A DNA stretch of 16,138 bases. Origin: Ignavibacteriaceae bacterium. Its GTDB lineage: Bacteria; Bacteroidota; Ignavibacteria; Ignavibacteriales; Ignavibacteriaceae. Shown one piece after another: positions 1-7,265 of this stretch (the first letter of the stretch is position 1; the number at the start of each line of letters is the position of its first letter). The stretch is from the NCBI GenBank assembly GCA_023231105.1, contig JALNWB010000087.1:1-16138 (forward strand). The letters are read 5' to 3'. Under the pieces are notes generated by a model, which did no database searches, was not told where the DNA came from, and saw only the letters and a program-made list of their open reading frames with translations. The translations under genes and the position numbers were made by a program.

Positions 1-96
1 CCCGGCGGTTCTGTTCGTGATGAAGAAGTTATTAACGCGGCAAACAAATATTCGTTGTCGATGGTTTTTACCGGTAAACGGCACTTTAAACATTAA
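1..96 (+). CDS. purH: Bifunctional AICAR formyltransferase/IMP cyclohydrolase, C-terminal end (partial)
   Basis: Only the last 31 codons are in the window, in frame from base 1 to the TAA at 94-96. The tail has PGGSVRDEEVINAAN and ends FTGKRHFKH, which matches the highly conserved PurH C-terminus (PGGS-R-DEEVI-AA, then FTG-RHF-H). PurH catalyses the last two steps of de novo IMP synthesis in the cytoplasm. This C-terminal part belongs to the AICAR transformylase domain. The stop lies 8 bases before mreB, so the two genes are probably co-transcribed; purH next to mreB is a recurrent arrangement in Bacteroidota-type genomes (from general knowledge). The 5' part and promoter lie outside the window. 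Confidence 0.9.
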   Translation, partial: PGGSVRDEEVINAANKYSLSMVFTGKRHFKH

Positions 97-104
97 GAGG
101 TTTT

Positions 105-1130
105 ATGGGAATTTTAGATTTGTTCGGTGCGGATATTGCGATGGATTTAGGGACAGCAAACACCCTTATTTATGTTAAAGGAAAAGGGATTGTTCTCAAC
201 GAACCTTCAATTGTTGCTTTTGACCGGAACACAAAAAAAATTATTGCGCTTGGAAATAAAGCCAAGGAAATGCAAGGCAAAGAACACAAAGGAATTCGCG
301 TTACCCGACCAATGCGCGATGGAGTTATTGCCGATTTTGAAATAGCCGAAGGAATGATCCGCGCATTTATTCGTCAGGTGAGTTCAAGTTTTATGAGCGC
401 AAGACGCGTTGTCGTTGCGGTTCCAAGCGGTATTACGGAAGTTGAAAAACGCGCAGTCCGCGATAGCGCTGAACATGCAGGCGCAAAAGAAGTTCATTTA
501 ATTGCAGAGCCAATGGCTGCCGCAATCGGTATCGGGATTGACGTTGACGCGCCAATGGGAAGCATGATAATTGACATCGGCGGAGGAACTACGGAAATTG
601 CCGTTATCGCTTTATCCGGAATTGTAAACGAGGAATCGATTAGAATTGCCGGCGATGAAATGAATAATGCGATCATGCAGTTCTTCAAAAAAAATCATAA
701 CATTTTAATTGGTGAAAAAACGGCCGAAGCCATTAAGTGCGAAGTTGGTTCTGCAATGCCTTTAAAGGAAGAATTAACTATTCAAGTTAAAGGAAGAGAT
801 TTGGTTGGAGGAATTCCAAAAACTACGGAAGTATCTTCAGTTGAAATTCGCGAAGCTTTAACGGAAGCCGTTGTACAAATTGTGGATGCAACAAAACTTT
901 CGCTTGAAAGAACTCCACCTGAACTTTCCGCAGATATTTTAGACCGCGGAGTTATGCTTACCGGCGGCGGCGCTTTATTAAAAGGTTTGGATGAACGGAT
1001 AAGAATGGAAACAAATCTTCCTGTTCACGTTGCCGAAGATCCGCTTACAGCAGTAGCGCGCGGAGCCGGAAAGGTAATAGAAAATTTAAATCATTATTCA
1101 AGAGTACTCATTCGAAATAGAAGATATTAA
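105..1130 (+). CDS. mreB: Rod shape-determining protein MreB (bacterial actin)
   Basis: A 341-residue protein, the usual MreB length. It has the actin-family ATPase signatures: phosphate 1 loop DLGTANTLIYVKGKGIVLNEPSIVA near residues 14-38, phosphate 2 IIDIGGGTTEIAVIALSG near 154-172, and the adenosine motif LTGGGALLKGLDERI near 285-299. It polymerises as membrane-bound filaments that position the peptidoglycan elongation machinery. The ATG is preceded by GAGG at 97-100, four bases upstream, directly after the purH stop. It is the first gene of the cassette mreB-mreC-mreD-mrdA-rodA, with 2 bases to mreC. An N-terminal FGADIAMDLGTAN stretch typical of the family supports this start. Nothing appears truncated. 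Confidence 0.98.
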   Translation: MGILDLFGADIAMDLGTANTLIYVKGKGIVLNEPSIVAFDRNTKKIIALGNKAKEMQGKEHKGIRVTRPMRDGVIADFEIAEGMIRAFIRQVSSSFMSARRVVVAVPSGITEVEKRAVRDSAEHAGAKEVHLIAEPMAAAIGIGIDVDAPMGSMIIDIGGGTTEIAVIALSGIVNEESIRIAGDEMNNAIMQFFKKNHNILIGEKTAEAIKCEVGSAMPLKEELTIQVKGRDLVGGIPKTTEVSSVEIREALTEAVVQIVDATKLSLERTPPELSADILDRGVMLTGGGALLKGLDERIRMETNLPVHVAEDPLTAVARGAGKVIENLNHYSRVLIRNRRY

Positions 1131-1132
1131 GC

Positions 1133-1969
1133 GTGCGAATTTTCGGAAATATTTGGAATCAGTTTAAGGAATATCTCGTTTTAATTTTATTGCTGCTCAT
1201 TAGTGTTTTGTTTATTTCACGCAGTGATCATCCATCCGTTAAAAACTTAAAGACAACTACCTTCGGCGCCTTTGCGTTTGTCAGTTCAATTTTTTCAGAT
1301 GTTTTGCATACTTCCGGACTAAAAAGTGAAAATGAAAAGTTACGGAAACAAAATGCAGAGTTAATGCTGGAAGTAAATAAGCTTCGTGAATTTGGAATTG
1401 AAAATGTTGAATTGAAAAACTTGCTTTCTGTAAAAGACACAATTTCTTATCAACTAATTCCCGCAAAAATTATATCAAAATCTTTTTCTGCCGATCAAAC
1501 AACATTCACTTTGAATAAAGGAACAAATGAGGGAATTAAACCCGGAATGGCGGTTATTACCGGTGAAGGTTTAGTTGGAATTATTGAGCGAAGTTCTGAA
1601 GATTTTTCTCTTATCAGAACTTTAAAACATATAAATTTTAGAGTCGTTGTTAAAGATCAGCGCAGCAGATTTCAAGGGATTCTTCATTGGACAGGCAGTC
1701 AACTTATCATTTCTAATCTACCAAAAACTTCTGAAATGAAACTTGGAGACAGGATCATTACCTCCGAGCTAAGTTCACTCATCGGGCAGCCGTTCCCAAT
1801 CGGTATCGTGAAAAAAATTATTAATCCCGATGAAGGATATTTTAACAATGTGCTTATCAAACCATTTGTTGAAATTGAAAAAGTCGAAAATGTTTTTATT
1901 GTTGCCGTTATTCCGCATAAAATAAAAAATTCAATTGAACTAAATTTTTATAACAGCAACAACCGATGA
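1133..1969 (+). CDS. mreC: Rod shape-determining protein MreC
   Basis: A 278-residue bitopic inner-membrane protein. A short cytoplasmic N-terminus is followed by one membrane segment (about residues 12-28, LVLILLLLISVLFI). A heptad-like coiled coil follows (about 63-100, rich in E/K/L), then the two-part beta-barrel domain that begins with the family-typical stretch IPAKIISKSFSADQTTFTLNKGTNEGIKPGMAVI and continues through GLVGIIERSS. MreC scaffolds the elongasome and activates PBP2 through its periplasmic part (family knowledge). The start is GTG, two bases after the mreB stop; no strong Shine-Dalgarno is visible, so translational coupling to mreB is likely. Its stop overlaps the mreD start (ATGA at 1966-1969). 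Confidence 0.96.
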   Translation: MRIFGNIWNQFKEYLVLILLLLISVLFISRSDHPSVKNLKTTTFGAFAFVSSIFSDVLHTSGLKSENEKLRKQNAELMLEVNKLREFGIENVELKNLLSVKDTISYQLIPAKIISKSFSADQTTFTLNKGTNEGIKPGMAVITGEGLVGIIERSSEDFSLIRTLKHINFRVVVKDQRSRFQGILHWTGSQLIISNLPKTSEMKLGDRIITSELSSLIGQPFPIGIVKKIINPDEGYFNNVLIKPFVEIEKVENVFIVAVIPHKIKNSIELNFYNSNNR

Positions 1970-2454
1970 AACTTGATAAAATTCTCCCGGTAATTTATTT
2001 TATCCCGTTAATACTCATTCAAGTATTGATTGTTCCATATTTTGAATTGAATGGAATTGTCCCGGATTTAATTTTGATTTTGCTTGTCTTTTACACTTTA
2101 AGATACGGACAATTGTACGGAATTATTTTAGGCTTTATTCTTGGAGCATTAACTGATTTTTCAACCGGAAGTATTTTGGGGAGCTCGATGTTTACAAAAA
2201 CGCTCTCCGCGTTTATTGCCGGATATTTTTACAATGAAAACATAGTTGGAACAATTATAAAATCACCTATTTTTTTAGGAATTATTTTTCTTACTAGTTT
2301 GGTAAATGCAATCGCTTTTTCTCTCATCGCAAATTTCGATATCAGTTTCAACATCTTCTCTTTACTTTTTGACCAGGGAATTCTTCCAGCCGTTTATACT
2401 ACAATCATTGCAAGCATCGTGATGATCTTTTCTCCAAAGAGGAGTTACATCTAA
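1966..2454 (+). CDS. mreD: Rod shape-determining protein MreD
   Basis: A 162-residue, almost entirely hydrophobic protein with about five membrane segments and the MreD-typical second-helix region GIVPDLILILLVFYTLRYGQLYGIILGFILGALTDF (about residues 29-64), where Pro, Asp and the GFILG-LTD pattern recur in the family. It is the integral-membrane partner of MreC in the elongasome. Sequence conservation in MreD is low, so the call rests on this motif, the topology and the position between mreC and mrdA. The ATG overlaps the mreC stop by 4 bases, and the stop abuts the mrdA ATG with no gap, indicating translational coupling on both sides. Confidence 0.93.
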   Translation: MKLDKILPVIYFIPLILIQVLIVPYFELNGIVPDLILILLVFYTLRYGQLYGIILGFILGALTDFSTGSILGSSMFTKTLSAFIAGYFYNENIVGTIIKSPIFLGIIFLTSLVNAIAFSLIANFDISFNIFSLLFDQGILPAVYTTIIASIVMIFSPKRSYI

Positions 2455-4269
2455 ATGTCCGCAAAGATTTCTCTCTTTGATAGAAAGAAAATTATTTATG
2501 GAATTATCATTGCTGTAGTTTCGATTTATATTTTCAAACTTTTTGAAATGCAAATTTTAGCGCATGCACAATTTGACGCAAAGGCGTCAGATAATTCAAT
2601 AAAAGCAATTGAACAGATTGCATTACGCGGTGTATTTTATGACCGAAATATGAAACTCCTGGTCGAAAACACTCCTGCTTATACAGTACGGATAACCCCC
2701 GCTGAATATGATACTTCCTTGAATAGTAAACTTGAAACGATCCTCGATTTGGAAAACGGATTTATCAAAAACATGCTTTTCAAAAATCGAACTTACTCAA
2801 AATTTATTCCCTTGCGGGTTAAACGCGGCGCAGACTTTTCCGCTATTGCATGGATTGAAGAAAATAGAGAACATCTTTTCGGCGTTGATTATGTTATTGA
2901 AATGCAGCGCGGGTATCCGAATGGAGCAATGGGTTCGCATGTTTTCGGTTATTCAAAAGAAATTTCTCCGCAGCAATTAAAAAAAGAAGAACAATATTAT
3001 CAACCGGGAGATTTGATCGGATCCATCGGTCTTGAAAAAAAATATGAAAAAGATTTGCGCGGCGAAAAAGGATACAACTATATTTTAGTTGATTCAAGAC
3101 GGCGTGAAGTTGGTAAATATAAAAACGGGGTGAACGATCTCCCTTCGCAAAAAGGGAAAGATTTGGTCTTGTCAATTGACGGTGAATTGCAAAAAATAGC
3201 TGAACAAGAATTAAACGGAAGAGCAGGCGCCGTTGCTGCAATTGAACCTTCCACAGGCGAGGTAATGGTGCTTGCAAGTTCACCTCAATTTGATCTTAAT
3301 CAATTTTCTTATTTTACGCCGAAAGACTATTTAAGACAATTATTAAACGATCCGTTGAAGCCGCAATTTAACCGCGCTTCGATGGCTGCCCATCCACCGG
3401 GATCAACTTTTAAATTATTATGTGCTATTGCCGCTTTAGATTTAGGTGTAATAACTCCTTCTACAACTTTGTATTGCGGCGGTAGTTTTACTTATGGAAG
3501 ATCGTTTAAATGCCACGGTTCGCACGGTTCGTTAAATGTTATTCAAGCGATAGAAAAATCATGTAATGTTTTTTTCTATCAATTAATTTTTAAAATCGGA
3601 CTTGACCGTTTGAAGGATTACGCAACACGGTTTGGGTTTGGAAAAAAATTGGGAATTGATATCAATGAGGAAGTAAGAGGATTAATCCCAAACTCAGCAT
3701 ACTATGAAAAAATTTATGGTAAGAACTGGCCTCACGGAATTTTACCCAGCCTTGGGATTGGTCAGGGAGAGGTAAATGTTACTCCGTTACAACTTGCAAA
3801 TTATTGCGCATTGATTGCCAATAACGGAAAATCATTTGTCCCGCATTTGGTAAGAGGTTATTTAGATGAAAACAAAAAATTTCATTCTTATAAATACAAA
3901 GAAGTAAACGTTGGAATTAATCAAAGTGTCTTTGATATAGTTAAAGAAGGAATGTACCGCGTAGTGAACGGAGCCGGTACCGCTACAAATATCCGCATTA
4001 ATGATATTCATATCGCGGGCAAGACGGGAACAGCGCAAAATCCGCAAGGTAAAGATCATGCGCTTTTTGTTGCCTTTGCACCGTACGAAAATCCGACAAT
4101 TGCCGTGGCTGTTCTAATTGAGAATGCCGGATTTGGCGCAACCTGGGCAGCTCCGATAGCAAAAAAAATAATTGAAACCTACGTCAGAAGAAGTATGCCG
4201 AAAACAGCTGCAACTTCCGACAAGAACAAAATAGAAGTTAAGCAAGGAGCAGAACCCTTTGCGGATTAG
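2455..4269 (+). CDS. mrdA: Penicillin-binding protein 2 (peptidoglycan D,D-transpeptidase, elongation)
   Basis: A 604-residue class B PBP. One N-terminal membrane anchor (about residues 13-30) is followed by the pedestal/dimerisation domain (GVFYDRNMKLLVENTPAYTVR; then GSIGLEKKYEKDLRGEKG near 191-208) and a C-terminal transpeptidase domain. The three active-site motifs are present: S317-T-F-K320 (catalytic serine), S369-C-N371, and K523-T-G-T526. It cross-links new glycan strands made by RodA during side-wall growth and is a beta-lactam target. Length and order fit the family. It starts immediately after the mreD stop and its 3' end overlaps rodA by 11 bases. The C-terminal tail after about residue 580 is charged and low in conservation. 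Confidence 0.97.
   Translation: MSAKISLFDRKKIIYGIIIAVVSIYIFKLFEMQILAHAQFDAKASDNSIKAIEQIALRGVFYDRNMKLLVENTPAYTVRITPAEYDTSLNSKLETILDLENGFIKNMLFKNRTYSKFIPLRVKRGADFSAIAWIEENREHLFGVDYVIEMQRGYPNGAMGSHVFGYSKEISPQQLKKEEQYYQPGDLIGSIGLEKKYEKDLRGEKGYNYILVDSRRREVGKYKNGVNDLPSQKGKDLVLSIDGELQKIAEQELNGRAGAVAAIEPSTGEVMVLASSPQFDLNQFSYFTPKDYLRQLLNDPLKPQFNRASMAAHPPGSTFKLLCAIAALDLGVITPSTTLYCGGSFTYGRSFKCHGSHGSLNVIQAIEKSCNVFFYQLIFKIGLDRLKDYATRFGFGKKLGIDINEEVRGLIPNSAYYEKIYGKNWPHGILPSLGIGQGEVNVTPLQLANYCALIANNGKSFVPHLVRGYLDENKKFHSYKYKEVNVGINQSVFDIVKEGMYRVVNGAGTATNIRINDIHIAGKTGTAQNPQGKDHALFVAFAPYENPTIAVAVLIENAGFGATWAAPIAKKIIETYVRRSMPKTAATSDKNKIEVKQGAEPFAD
4244..4249 (+). promoter_or_regulatory. Ribosome binding site of rodA
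   Basis: AAGGAG lies inside the 3' end of mrdA, 9 bases before the TTG at 4259. It is one of the clearest Shine-Dalgarno sequences in the window. It supports the non-ATG start and the 11-base overlap of rodA with mrdA. Confidence 0.7.
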
Positions 4270-5488
4270 TTACAAATTAAACGACCGTTTTGATCTGACG
4301 ATTTTTTTATCCGTTACACTTTTGGTGGTTATCGGGTTGTTTGCAATTTATAGTTCAACACAGAATACTATTAGCCAAAAAGGGAATTTTGATAAACAAC
4401 TTATCTCATGGGGAATTTCGCTTTGCGTCTTATTTTTCATTTACGCACTTCCAACCAAACTCTTAAAACCTTCCGCAGTACCTACTTATGCTTTGTCAAT
4501 TTTATTACTGCTGGTTGTGTTAGTTATCGGAAGAAAAATCGGCGGTGCAAGAAGCTGGATCGCTTTCGGTGGTTTTAGTTTTCAGCCTGCGGAATTTGCT
4601 AAACTTGCAACAATTTTATTCCTCTCTAATTTTCTTTCGCGGGAAGAAACAGACTTAGATAATTTAAAAGATATTTGTATCGCTCTGGTTATTGGTCTAT
4701 TTCCCATCGCTTTAATTATGCTTGAACCGGATTTAGGAAGTTCATTTGTTTTTATCGGAATTCTTCTTGCACTTTTATTTTGGAAGGGAATAAGTATTTT
4801 CGGATTGGCAGTGGTGCTTAGCCCCGGTATTGTTGCGGTTGCTTCACTGTTTGGACCAATTTACTTTGCAGTTGCAGTCGGGTTTGTCATCGTAATTCTC
4901 TTTTTCTTTAAGAAAGATATTTTTCTCAGCGGTTCAATTTTAGCGCTAAATATTGCATCCGGATTTTTTGTTGATAATATTTTCAACATTCTTAGTCCGC
5001 ATCAACAAACAAGAATACGTGCGTTTATTGATCCGAATGCTGATCCGCTTGGTTCCGGGTATAATGCTATTCAAGCTAAAGTTGCAATTGGTTCCGGCGG
5101 ATTTTTCGGGAAAGGATTTTTGCACGGCAACCAAACTCAGCTTCAATTTATTCCGGAACAATGGACGGATTTTATCTTTTGTGTAATCGGCGAAGAGTTC
5201 GGATTTATCGGAAGTCTTTTCGTTATCATTTTATTTCTTGTTTTGTTTTTAAGAATTTTACGTCTGGCGTCATTTGCAAAAAATGAATTTCTTAGTTTGG
5301 TCATTATAGGAATTCTTACCGTTTTCTTTGTCCACTTTTTAGTGAACATTGGTATGGCGATTGGCATATTACCGGTCATCGGAATTCCGCTTCCCTTTGT
5401 AAGTTATGGCGGAAGTTCGCTTTTAATTAATATGGCGATGCTCGGTATTATTTTAAATATTCATCGTTCGAGGAAAGAATCAACGTAA
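4259..5488 (+). CDS. rodA: Rod shape-determining SEDS glycosyltransferase RodA
   Basis: A 409-residue polytopic membrane protein of the SEDS family, which polymerises lipid II into glycan strands for PBP2. Family signatures are GGARSWIAFGGFSFQPAEFAKLATILFLSNFLS (about residues 94-126), IMLEPDLGSSFVFIGILLALLFWKG (about 155-179), GFLHGNQTQLQFIPEQWTDFIFCVIGEEFGFIGS (about 287-320) and the C-terminal PLPFVSYGGSSLL. The last block but one distinguishes RodA/FtsW from unrelated transporters; adjacency to PBP2 makes RodA more likely than FtsW. The start is TTG, supported by AAGGAG nine bases upstream and by the family-like N-terminus leading into the first helix. It is the last gene of the cassette; a 211-base gap follows. 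Confidence 0.96.
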   Translation: MRISYKLNDRFDLTIFLSVTLLVVIGLFAIYSSTQNTISQKGNFDKQLISWGISLCVLFFIYALPTKLLKPSAVPTYALSILLLLVVLVIGRKIGGARSWIAFGGFSFQPAEFAKLATILFLSNFLSREETDLDNLKDICIALVIGLFPIALIMLEPDLGSSFVFIGILLALLFWKGISIFGLAVVLSPGIVAVASLFGPIYFAVAVGFVIVILFFFKKDIFLSGSILALNIASGFFVDNIFNILSPHQQTRIRAFIDPNADPLGSGYNAIQAKVAIGSGGFFGKGFLHGNQTQLQFIPEQWTDFIFCVIGEEFGFIGSLFVIILFLVLFLRILRLASFAKNEFLSLVIIGILTVFFVHFLVNIGMAIGILPVIGIPLPFVSYGGSSLLINMAMLGIILNIHRSRKEST

Positions 5489-5699
5489 AAAAATAATCAG
5501 AGTGATGGGAAAAGATGATTTACTAAATTAACGAACGAATGGATGAATGAGTGCATGGATGAATGAAACAATCAGTGAAAAGTTGAATTATCATTTGTAA
5601 TTTAAAAAATCATTCAATCATTCTTCCATTCAGTCATTCTTTTTAAAAGTAAACAAGCGTGCAATCACTCAAACAACTAACTTTTGAAAAATATTAATT
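5489..5699. other. Non-coding gap between rodA and pyrF
   Basis: This gap holds no plausible gene. It is dominated by a degenerate inverted repeat (separate entry). The final 50 bases before pyrF are AT-rich and probably contain its promoter, but I could not assign convincing -10/-35 or Bacteroidota-type -7/-33 elements. Confidence 0.6.
5537..5639. repeat. Imperfect inverted repeat built of GAATG/CATTC units
   Basis: The left arm at 5537-5568 is rich in GAATG and GATGAATG units. The right arm at 5608-5639 is rich in CATTC units. Aligned base by base, the right arm's reverse complement matches the left arm at 22 of 32 positions without gaps, separated by about 39 bases. A transcript could form a long imperfect hairpin just downstream of the rodA stop, so it could act as a terminator or mRNA 3'-end stabiliser. 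It could equally be a decayed intergenic repeat element. No uridine run directly follows the right arm apart from a short TTTTT at 5640-5644, which is compatible with a weak intrinsic terminator. Confidence 0.55.
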
Positions 5700-6518
5700 A
5701 TGAAAAGTATAGACAAATTTTATTCGGCAGTTACCAACGGTAAACACATTTGTGTTGGATTGGATACCGATATCGAAAAAATTCCGAATCATTTAAAGAA
5801 TTCAGACGATCCGATATTTCTTTTTAATAAATCGATAATAGATGCAACCCGCGCAGAAGCCGCTGCCTACAAGTTGAACTTCGCTTTTTACGAAGCTTCA
5901 GGAATTGAAGGATTAACTTCACTTAAAAAAACTATCGAATATATCGGCGAAGAAATTTTTATTATTGCTGATGCCAAAAGGGGGGATATCGGTTCTACTT
6001 CCGCGATGTATGCAAAATCTGTCTATGATTATTTTAAGTTCGATTCCATTACGCTTCATCCTTACATGGGATATGATTCCGTACAACCGTTTTTAGAGTA
6101 CAAAGATAAACTCAATTTTGTTTTGGCTCTGACCTCAAATAAAAGCGCAAATGATTTTGAAACGCTGACATTATCTACAAGTGAAAAACTTTATCAAAAA
6201 GTAATTGCAAAAGTAAATGAGTGGAACAAACAATTTGCTAATTGTGGAATTGTTTTCGGCGCTACTCAAATTGAACAGCTACAAGAAAATATCCAACTAA
6301 TAAAAGATTTGCCCATCCTCTTACCGGGAGTCGGTGCGCAAGGCGGTAGTTTAGAGGAAGTTATTACTTTGTTTAAACAGCATCATTTTACTCCTTATTT
6401 AATTAATGCCAGCAGAAGTATCATCTATGCTTCAAACGGAAATGATTTTGCTGAAAAAGCTGCCGAAGAACTTAAAAAACTTAATGCTGAAATTGTAACT
6501 CTTTCTTCAGCGCAATAA
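5700..6518 (+). CDS. pyrF: Orotidine 5'-phosphate decarboxylase, type 2
   Basis: A 272-residue TIM-barrel enzyme that converts OMP to UMP, the last step of de novo pyrimidine synthesis. The N-terminal VGLDTDIEKIP and the active-site block D91-A-K93-R-G-D96-IGSTSAMYAKSVYD are those of the longer type 2 PyrF subfamily; K93 is the expected catalytic lysine within the D-K-D constellation. The phosphate-binding region LLPGVGAQGG lies near residues 208-217, and INASRSIIYAS follows near 236-246. Length is right for type 2 (about 270, against about 230 for type 1). The ATG at 5700 has only a weak Shine-Dalgarno upstream. rnhA follows after 17 bases and is probably co-transcribed. Confidence 0.95.
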   Translation: MKSIDKFYSAVTNGKHICVGLDTDIEKIPNHLKNSDDPIFLFNKSIIDATRAEAAAYKLNFAFYEASGIEGLTSLKKTIEYIGEEIFIIADAKRGDIGSTSAMYAKSVYDYFKFDSITLHPYMGYDSVQPFLEYKDKLNFVLALTSNKSANDFETLTLSTSEKLYQKVIAKVNEWNKQFANCGIVFGATQIEQLQENIQLIKDLPILLPGVGAQGGSLEEVITLFKQHHFTPYLINASRSIIYASNGNDFAEKAAEELKKLNAEIVTLSSAQ

Positions 6519-6535
6519 CAACGAAGAGAATTCCT

Positions 6536-7006
6536 TTGAAAGAAATTACAATTTATACTGATGGATCTGCAAAAAATAATCCTGGTCCCGGAGGATATGG
6601 AGTGGTTTTATTATTTAATGGAAAAAGGAAAGAGCTCTCCGCCGGATATAGAAAAACAACCAACAACAGAATGGAATTACTTGCAGTAATTGAAGGTTTA
6701 CGCGCATTGAAAGAGAAATGTAAAGTTAAGATTTATAGTGATTCCAAATATGTAATTGAGCCGATTCAAAAAGGATGGCTCGTAAACTGGAAAGCAAAAA
6801 ATTGGACGCGCGGGAAAAAAGAAAAAGTAAAAAATCCCGATTTGTGGATTCAACTTGATGCATTATTACAAAAGCATGAGGTTGAGTTTTGCTGGGTCAA
6901 AGGACATGATGGGAATCATGAAAATGAACGATGCGATTATTTGGCAGTGTCCGCTTCAGACAAGGGGAATTTGTTGATCGATGAAAATTATGAACTCAAT
7001 GATTAA
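6536..7006 (+). CDS. rnhA: Ribonuclease HI
   Basis: A 156-residue RNase HI that cleaves the RNA strand of RNA-DNA hybrids in R-loops and primers. All catalytic residues are visible: D9 in IYTDGSAKNNPGPGGYG, E47 in NNRMELLAVIEGL, D69 in IYSDSKYVI, H124 in WVKGHDGNHENERCD, and D134 in the same block. The basic handle region WLVNWKAKNWTRGKKEKVKN (about residues 81-100) is present, as in E. coli-type enzymes. The start is TTG at 6536, chosen because the protein then begins with the family-standard MKEITIYTDGS; GAAGAG at 6523-6528 can serve as ribosome binding site. It lies 17 bases after pyrF. Confidence 0.97.
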   Translation: MKEITIYTDGSAKNNPGPGGYGVVLLFNGKRKELSAGYRKTTNNRMELLAVIEGLRALKEKCKVKIYSDSKYVIEPIQKGWLVNWKAKNWTRGKKEKVKNPDLWIQLDALLQKHEVEFCWVKGHDGNHENERCDYLAVSASDKGNLLIDENYELND

Positions 7007-7265
7007 GGTAACTTAGTTTAAAAAAGAAATTTCTTTTGATTGACCGCCAGCTTTCCGAAACTACAATCCCAGAGTTAATAAAAAGCAAAAATCGAAGAGA
7101 GAAAAAATTTGTTTTCTTAATGCACGTCAAAGCGGAAGAGTTGATAAGAAGCAACAAACATCGATGCCAGAGTGTTATAAAACATTGCTAATTGCCTAAA
7201 GCTTTCCTAAGTTTCAATAAGAAATTTTGTTATTTCTGTAAATCTTTTTTTACGAAAGGAAAGTT
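7007..7265. other. Non-coding gap between rnhA and the lipoprotein gene
   Basis: This gap holds no recognisable gene. It starts with a perfect 16-base AT palindrome, AAAAGAAATTTCTTTT at 7022-7037, which may be part of a weak rnhA terminator but has no loop and no GC stem. A 51-codon TTG-initiated frame (7036-7191) is open but resembles nothing I know. The 3' end provides the ribosome binding site of the next gene (AAGGA at 7256-7260, five bases before the ATG). A promoter for the lipoprotein operon must be here if it is transcribed separately, but no clear elements can be assigned. Confidence 0.5.

Noticed and set aside
2894..3283. 129-codon reverse-strand frame inside mrdA
   Set aside because: It lies opposite a well-conserved PBP2 domain, has no known motif, and is explained as a shadow of the real coding frame. 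The other reverse-strand frames in the window were dismissed for the same reason.
7022..7037. Perfect palindrome AAAAGAAATTTCTTTT as an operator or terminator
   Set aside because: It is AT-only except one pair and has no loop. Palindromes of this kind arise easily in A/T-rich spacer DNA.
7141..7154. FNR/CRP-like box TTGAT-N4-AGCAA upstream of the lipoprotein gene
   Set aside because: It is a 9 of 10 match, but in an AT-rich 16-kb window about that many matches are expected by chance. No second site or promoter is linked to it, and it is not in front of the oxidase genes where it would be expected.
7036..7191. 51-codon open frame with TTG start in the gap after rnhA
   Set aside because: It has no good ribosome binding site, no similarity that I recognise, and a length within what chance allows. 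It could be tested by conservation in relatives.
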